Made by a program: the position numbers and the translations under genes. A DNA stretch of 35,451 nt, from assembly GCA_937960465.1 (NCBI GenBank), contig CALGPO010000032.1, positions 1-35,451 of the forward strand, in the 5' to 3' direction. The DNA comes from an uncultured bacterium (GTDB lineage Bacteria; Nitrospirota; Thermodesulfovibrionia; Thermodesulfovibrionales; Dissulfurispiraceae). Numbering within the stretch: the first letter of the stretch is position 1; each line of letters opens with the position of its first letter. The notes beneath the pieces are model-generated. The model did no database searches. It was not told the origin of the DNA and was given only the letters and a program-made list of their open reading frames with translations. Of this stretch, positions 31,159 to 35,451 are shown one piece after another.

Positions 31159-31373
31159 CCTTACAGTTGCATAATATCACAGGTTACAGCAAGGACTAAC
31201 ATGCGTAAAAGACTTTGCCTGCGACACCTTATAAGATTTTCATACCACCATATTGTATTCAGCATTGGATTTAACCCTCTGTTAAAACATTTATACTCTG
31301 CATGAATACGGTTTCATGTCGCTTGTAAAGGCTTTGAAGCATGTCAGTCCTTGCTGTCTATGCAACATTAAGG
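31159..31373 (-). mobile_element. Family-A MITE-like element, complete copy A3 (215 bp)
   Basis: It is the reverse complement of A2 (22610-22824) with few differences and exactly equal length. TCAA flanks both sides (31155-31158 and 31374-31377), a likely four-base target duplication. It fills most of the dapB-yacG gap. Confidence 0.87.
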
Positions 31374-31556
31374 TCAATTATCAGTTTCTTTTTTCTCTTT
31401 CTCTCCCTTTTCCCCTGTCCCTTCTCCCGGAACCTTATACTCTTCAGATGCCCATTTGCCGAGGTCTATCAGTTTGCACCGTTCTGAGCAGAATGGCCTC
31501 CACGGATTTTCTTCCCATGTTGTCTTCTTTTTACAAACAGGACATACAATCTGCAT
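31374..31556 (-). CDS. yacG: YacG-type zinc protein (DNA gyrase inhibitor)
   Basis: The 60-residue protein has the DUF329/YacG zinc motif C5-x2-C8 ([10 protein letters not shown]) and C-x3-C ([19 protein letters not shown]). YacG of E. coli binds and inhibits gyrase. The tail ([17 protein letters not shown]) is low-complexity and encoded by CCCTT-type heptamer-like repeats (31403-31430). It lies three bases downstream of apbE. Confidence 0.9.
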   Translation of the reverse strand: MQIVCPVCKKKTTWEENPWRPFCSERCKLIDLGKWASEEYKVPGEGTGEKGEKEKKETDN

Positions 31557-31559
31557 AAT

Positions 31560-32585
31560 TCAATTGCTCCATTTTATCTTATCTTTTATCCCTTCGGTGA
31601 CATATATTTTACCATCTCTGTCAACTATAACGCCGTCAAACCCCAATTTCTTAATAACATCTAAGCCTTTTTCATGGCCAAGGATAAATATGCCTGTGGC
31701 AAAGGCATCTGTAAATGCAGCATCCTTTGTTATTATTGTTACACTCTGGCAGCCATAAGCAGGATAGCCTGTCTTTGGATTAAGAAGATGATGATACCTT
31801 TTCCCATCCTTTATAAAAAATCTCTGATAGTCCCCTGATGTTGATATGCTTGCATCCGAAAGGCCGATGGTGGCAATGATTTCATCCCTGTCGCTTTCCT
31901 GTCTCGGGTTTTGTATTCCAACATTCCACAGCCCGCTATCCGATCCTGTCGGCGGTTTTCTGCCAAATACCTTTATATCTCCGGCAACAGCCACAATACC
32001 TGATTTTATCCCTTTCTTTTTAAGAATCTCTACTGCCCTGTCCGCTGCATAGCCTTTTATAATACCCCCTAAGTCTATCTGCACTCCTTTTGTTTTGAGA
32101 AAGACCGTGGATTTTTCCTTATCCACAATTACATTCCTGTATCCCACGAGTTTAAGTTTTTCTTTAATCATTTTTTCATCAGGCAGCACTTTATTTTGGA
32201 AGTCCCACAGACGTACTACAGGGCCGACTGTAATATCAAATGCGCCTTCCGTATTTTCCGATACATAGAGCGCCTTATCTATTATCTCCAATGTCTCCGG
32301 AGATACCTTTACAGGTTTGTCGCCGGCGTTTCTGTTAATTATGAATACTTCGCTGTCTTCAGAATAAAAATTTAAGAGCCTTGCAAGCCTGTCCAGTTCG
32401 TTAAATGCCCTGTCAATTGCTGTTTTTGCTTTTTTTGCAGAGTCCGAGGATACAGTAATCTCCACAACAGTGTACATGGATGTCCTGGTTTCTTTGAAAA
32501 GCCTTTCCTGAGGAGGGCTGCAGGAAGATAAAAGAGCAAAGAGCAAAAAGCAAAAAGCAAAGAGCATAAGAGGATTAGTGATCAT
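31560..32585 (-). CDS. apbE: FAD:protein FMN transferase ApbE, lipoprotein with a heptamer-encoded signal peptide
   Basis: ApbE attaches FMN covalently to target proteins such as Rnf/Nqr subunits. The 341-residue protein from ATG 32585 has a signal peptide and lipobox LLSSC. The ApbE blocks TEGAFDITVGPVVRLW, VQIDLGGIIKGYAADRA, NVGIQNPR, SISTSGDYQRFF, HHLLNPKTGYPA and TDAFATGIFILG are present. The hydrophobic signal core (LFAFCFLLFALL) is encoded by five 7-bp repeats. A longer frame to 32645 has no support. It lies between uvrA and yacG. Confidence 0.94.
   Translation of the reverse strand: MITNPLMLFAFCFLLFALLSSCSPPQERLFKETRTSMYTVVEITVSSDSAKKAKTAIDRAFNELDRLARLLNFYSEDSEVFIINRNAGDKPVKVSPETLEIIDKALYVSENTEGAFDITVGPVVRLWDFQNKVLPDEKMIKEKLKLVGYRNVIVDKEKSTVFLKTKGVQIDLGGIIKGYAADRAVEILKKKGIKSGIVAVAGDIKVFGRKPPTGSDSGLWNVGIQNPRQESDRDEIIATIGLSDASISTSGDYQRFFIKDGKRYHHLLNPKTGYPAYGCQSVTIITKDAAFTDAFATGIFILGHEKGLDVIKKLGFDGVIVDRDGKIYVTEGIKDKIKWSN
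32531..32565 (-). repeat. Heptamer array encoding the ApbE signal core
   Basis: Five exact 7-bp units: AAAGAGC, AAAGAGC, AAAAAGC, AAAAAGC, AAAGAGC on the plus strand. Read on the minus strand across three phases they give the Leu/Phe/Ala/Cys-rich core. Confidence 0.92.
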
Positions 32586-32651
32586 TGCACCTAAAATGCA
32601 TGTCAGGTGCGGCGAAAAGGGGTGTCTTTGAGTTGTGCTTGACATACGAAG

Positions 32652-35186
32652 TTATCCTCTCAACTTCTTTGCGAGATACCTTCCAGTATATGATTCTTTG
32701 TTTTTTGCTATTTCTTCCGGTGTTCCGGTTGCCACTATTCTTCCGCCTTCGTCCCCGCCTTCGGGCCCGAGGTCGATAATGTAATCGGCAGACTTGATTA
32801 TATCGAGGTCATGTTCGATTATTATAACACTGTTGCCCATATCAACGAGTCTATTTATAACATTAAGAAGCCTATGAATGTCAACAAAGTGCAGTCCTGT
32901 TGTGGGCTCATCGAGGATGTACATGGTATTGCCCGTGGCTTTTTTGCCCAATTCTTTGGAGAGCCTTAATCTCTGCGCCTCTCCCCCTGAAAGGGTTGTT
33001 GCAGACTGGCCTAATTTTAAATATCCCATTCCCATGTCTTCTAAAATATCGAGACGCTGCCTGAGGGGAGGGATGGCCGAAAAGAACTCGAGCGCCTCTG
33101 ATATCGTCATTTCAAGGACATCGGAGATATTTTTCCCTTTGTAATAAATGTCGAGAGTTTCTTTGTTATATCTTCTGCCTTTACATACATCGCATGTCAC
33201 ATATGCATTGGGCAGAAAATGCATCTCTATTTTTTTCAATCCATCTCCCTGACATGCCTCACATCTTCCGCCGCTCACATTAAAGCTGAACCTCGATGGT
33301 TTGTATCCCCTTATCCTCGAATCAGGCAATTGGGAAAAAAGGTCTCTTATGATTGTAAGTATTCCTGTGTATGTAGCAGGGTTTGACCTCGGTGTTCTTC
33401 CCAATGGAGACTGGTCAATGCATATAACCTTATCAATTTTTTCAATGCCATCTATTTTTTTATATTTACCTGGAATCAGCTTGCTTTTGTAGATATGTTT
33501 TGAAAGTACCTTATACAGGATCTCGAAAATCAGTGTGCTTTTGCCCGAACCTGAAACGCCTGTCACGCACACAAATACTCCGAGGGGAATGGATGCATTG
33601 ATATTCTTCAGATTAAATTCCGATGCCCCGATGATTTTCAGAAAATCCATTGCCTTGCGTCTTTTTTTGGGAATTGGTATTGCGAGCTGCCCTCCAAGGT
33701 ATTTGCCTGTAATCGATGACTTGTCTTTGACAATATCAGCGGGTGCGCCTGTCGATATAATCCATCCGCCGTTTTTACCTGCACCGGGTCCCATATCTAT
33801 AACATGGTCTGAACTCCTTATGGTCTCTTCGTCATGCTCAACAATGATTACTGTATTTCCTGCATCTTTTATTGAAGAAAGGCTTTTGAGGAGCTTTGTA
33901 CAGTCCCTCGGATGAAGGCCGATGCTCGGCTCATCGAGCACATAAAGGACCCCAGTGAGGGATGAACCGATCTGTGTTGCAAGCCTGATCCTCTGCGCTT
34001 CTCCGCCAGAGAGCGTGAGAGAAGGTCTATCAAGGGTTAAATAACCCAAACCAACCCTGTCGAGAAATGAGAGTCTGTCCTTCACCTCTTTAAGAACCCT
34101 TCTTGAGATTACCGCTTCCCTTTCAGAGAGTCTCAGGTTATGCACAAAGGCTTCTGCATCTTTGACAGACATTCTCGCAAATTCGCCAATGCTTGTGTTA
34201 TTGAGCTTTATGCTCAGGGCCTCTTTTCTCAATCTCATGCCGCCGCATTCCTTGCATAAGGATAGATGAGTAAATTCCTCTTCATCCACAACTCCAAACT
34301 CTGGACTCTCAACTCCAAATCCATCGCTTATACCTTCAAATCCAATACCGTTGCATCTGGGGCACGCACCGTATTTGCTGTTAAATGAAAAAAGCATCGG
34401 CTCGATCTCGGGATAACTTATTCCGCACTTAGGGCAGGCGAGGGTTCTGCTGAATGGAATGTCCCTGTCTTCATCTATGAGATTGATTATAACCGTATCT
34501 GCATATCTCAGGGATGTGTCTATTGCCTGCCTTATCTGCCTTTCTATAGAGTGCTTTATTATAAACCTGTCTATTACTATCTCTATGGTATGCCTCTGCT
34601 GCTTTTTAATGGAAATGTCCTGTGTCAGATCCACCATCTTGCCGTTGATTCTTGCCCTGACAAAACCGTCCATCCTCATCTGCTGAAGCTCTTTTTTGTA
34701 TTCGCCTTTTCTCTCCCTTACAATTGGCGCAAGTACCTGAACCCTTGTTCCAGCAGGCAATGAGAGTATTGCCCTTATGATGTTATGTAAATCCTGAGTT
34801 GTGATAACAGAGCCGCATTGATAGCAATAAGGAATGCCTATCCTCGTGTAAAGCACTCTCATGTAATCGTATATCTCTGTAATCGTCCCTACTGTAGAAC
34901 GGGGGCTTCTGGTTACTGTTTTCTGATCGATGGCAATGGCAGGAGAAAGCCCTTCGATATAATCGACTTCAGGCTTTTGCATCTGTTCGAGGAACTGTCG
35001 TGCATATGCGGAAAGGCTCTCCACATACCTTCTCTGTCCCTCTGCGTAGATTGTATCCATGGCAAGAGACGATTTCCCGGAACCCGAAGGGCCTGTAATG
35101 ACGGTTATCTTATCCCTCGGTATTGTTACATCGATGTTTTTGAGATTATGCTCCCTTGCGCCTTTTATTATTATAAATTCTTGCAT
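32652..35186 (-). CDS. uvrA: Excinuclease ABC subunit UvrA lacking the insertion domain
   Basis: UvrA is the damage-recognition ATPase of nucleotide excision repair. Its 844 residues are about 100 fewer than usual. The first ABC module ([11 protein letters not shown], about 32-42), the UvrB-binding region (about 130-250), the zinc pairs C251/C254 and C275/C278, the second module ([11 protein letters not shown]), the zinc region CEACQGDG...CDVCKGRRY and the signatures [12 protein letters not shown] and [12 protein letters not shown] are all present. Only 32 residues separate C278 from C311 of CKECGGMRL; in standard UvrA this gap holds an insertion domain of roughly 110 residues. A heptamer array (34290-34324) encodes part of the short linker. 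Confidence 0.95.
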   Translation of the reverse strand: MQEFIIIKGAREHNLKNIDVTIPRDKITVITGPSGSGKSSLAMDTIYAEGQRRYVESLSAYARQFLEQMQKPEVDYIEGLSPAIAIDQKTVTRSPRSTVGTITEIYDYMRVLYTRIGIPYCYQCGSVITTQDLHNIIRAILSLPAGTRVQVLAPIVRERKGEYKKELQQMRMDGFVRARINGKMVDLTQDISIKKQQRHTIEIVIDRFIIKHSIERQIRQAIDTSLRYADTVIINLIDEDRDIPFSRTLACPKCGISYPEIEPMLFSFNSKYGACPRCNGIGFEGISDGFGVESPEFGVVDEEEFTHLSLCKECGGMRLRKEALSIKLNNTSIGEFARMSVKDAEAFVHNLRLSEREAVISRRVLKEVKDRLSFLDRVGLGYLTLDRPSLTLSGGEAQRIRLATQIGSSLTGVLYVLDEPSIGLHPRDCTKLLKSLSSIKDAGNTVIIVEHDEETIRSSDHVIDMGPGAGKNGGWIISTGAPADIVKDKSSITGKYLGGQLAIPIPKKRRKAMDFLKIIGASEFNLKNINASIPLGVFVCVTGVSGSGKSTLIFEILYKVLSKHIYKSKLIPGKYKKIDGIEKIDKVICIDQSPLGRTPRSNPATYTGILTIIRDLFSQLPDSRIRGYKPSRFSFNVSGGRCEACQGDGLKKIEMHFLPNAYVTCDVCKGRRYNKETLDIYYKGKNISDVLEMTISEALEFFSAIPPLRQRLDILEDMGMGYLKLGQSATTLSGGEAQRLRLSKELGKKATGNTMYILDEPTTGLHFVDIHRLLNVINRLVDMGNSVIIIEHDLDIIKSADYIIDLGPEGGDEGGRIVATGTPEEIAKNKESYTGRYLAKKLRG
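34290..34324 (-). repeat. Heptamer array inside uvrA at the insertion-domain site
   Basis: Units AACTCCA, AACTCTG, GACTCTC, AACTCCA, AATCCAT. They encode residues about 288-299 ([12 protein letters not shown]) of UvrA. Confidence 0.85.
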
Positions 35187-35202
35187 GGCTATGTCTGTTT
35201 TT

Positions 35203-35208
35203 ATTATA
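35203..35208 (-). promoter_or_regulatory. Possible -10 box for uvrA
   Basis: A perfect TATAAT on the minus strand lies 17 bases upstream of the uvrA ATG. No convincing -35 and no SOS box were seen, so this is weak. Confidence 0.3.
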
Positions 35209-35253
35209 ACCCAAATCCATCGATAAGGATGGGTCTCTGAAGCGAATAAGGAT

Positions 35254-35370
35254 ATGAGGCAAAGGAAATGGACAGCAGATGAAAAATTAGCTGTTATAAA
35301 GGTAATGAGGACAAAAAAGGAGACTTACAGATATGATAAAACAAAAACTCTTACCATTCATTCAAGTTAG
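35254..35370 (+). pseudogene. Possible remnant of a transposase N-terminus
   Basis: A 38-codon frame begins MRQRKWTADEKLAVIKVMRT, which resembles the helix-turn-helix start of IS3-type OrfA proteins (KWTADEKLAIVK pattern), with AAGGAT before the ATG. The similarity ends after about 20 residues and the frame soon stops, so at best it is a short relic. It lies beyond uvrA, divergent from it. Confidence 0.35.
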
Positions 35371-35451
35371 GGTTTTAAGGGAAGAAATAACACCGAGGAA
35401 GAGGGTTTGCTATATGATCAAAAGAGTCAATTTCCTTATATTATCTTCAAA
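35333..35451 (+). CDS. Open frame running off the right edge, unknown
   Basis: An ATG at 35333 opens a frame (MIKQKLLPFIQVRVLREEIT) that stays open to the window end. AAGGAG lies about ten bases upstream. I recognise no family, and 39 codons may stay open by chance. Confidence 0.25.
   Translation, partial: MIKQKLLPFIQVRVLREEITPRKRVCYMIKRVNFLILSS

Noticed and set aside
31316-31558. 80-codon plus-strand frame across the A3 element and yacG
   Set aside because: It is antisense to yacG and partly repeat sequence; yacG has clear zinc motifs.

Overview
The window looks like a chromosomal segment of a Gram-negative, probably anaerobic bacterium. The gene content fits the Nitrospirota/Thermodesulfovibrio-like or deltaproteobacterial-grade lineages best: RuvB, SpoIID/LytB, QueH and QueA, a PhoH/7TM-HD/YbeY/DgkA-PAP2 run, a rubredoxin plus rubrerythrin pair, a DUF3786 Fe-S protein, and a homocitrate/Re-citrate-synthase-like enzyme. 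The assignment is inference; there is no rRNA or other marker to fix it. No tRNA, rRNA or CRISPR array was seen.

Layout. (1) 1-2000, plus strand: an AT-rich type II restriction-modification pair (methylase cut by the left edge, then a TdeIII-like endonuclease), sitting directly against ruvB. (2) 2004-6667, plus: ruvB-queH-DUF2905-spoIID-queA-SPOR, a tightly overlapping operon. (3) 6809-10517, plus: phoH, a short PgpH-like HD hydrolase, ybeY, and a DgkA-PAP2 fusion. (4) 10651-18185, minus: typA, pilD, an MNT/HEPN pair whose HEPN gene is broken by an amber codon, a small coiled-coil protein, recG, nusA, rimP. (5) 18328-22351, minus: a small Pro/Ala lipoprotein, a DUF3786 protein with an ABC-2 exporter, secG, tpiA. 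(6) 22908-29957, plus: an MFS transporter, ilvB-ilvN-homocitrate-synthase-like, a CNNM/CorC-type membrane protein, rubredoxin and rubrerythrin. (7) 30330-35186, minus: dapB, yacG, apbE, uvrA.

The housekeeping genes are ordinary; the repeats are not. Three layers are visible. First, arrays of degenerate 7-bp tandem repeats, each built from a different word, lie between genes and also in frame inside conserved genes (queA twice, SPOR, pilD, recG, uvrA). Two of them form the signal peptides of SpoIID and ApbE. A related 9-bp array sits in ybeY. Second, an 80-bp palindromic element is present in two full copies and one internally deleted copy at operon ends. Third, two related families of about 215-bp MITE-like elements with terminal inverted repeats occur: family A at 22610 and 31159, family B at 30109, plus fragments.

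The most striking locus is the tpiA-MFS gap. A truncated A element runs into an internally deleted copy of the restriction endonuclease gene (two pieces matching positions 987-1053 and 1613-1627), and a complete A element abuts it. This is a fossil of the restriction gene lying about 21 kb from the intact one. Other points worth checking are a UvrA that lacks the usual insertion domain, with a heptamer array at that place, and the amber-interrupted HEPN gene.
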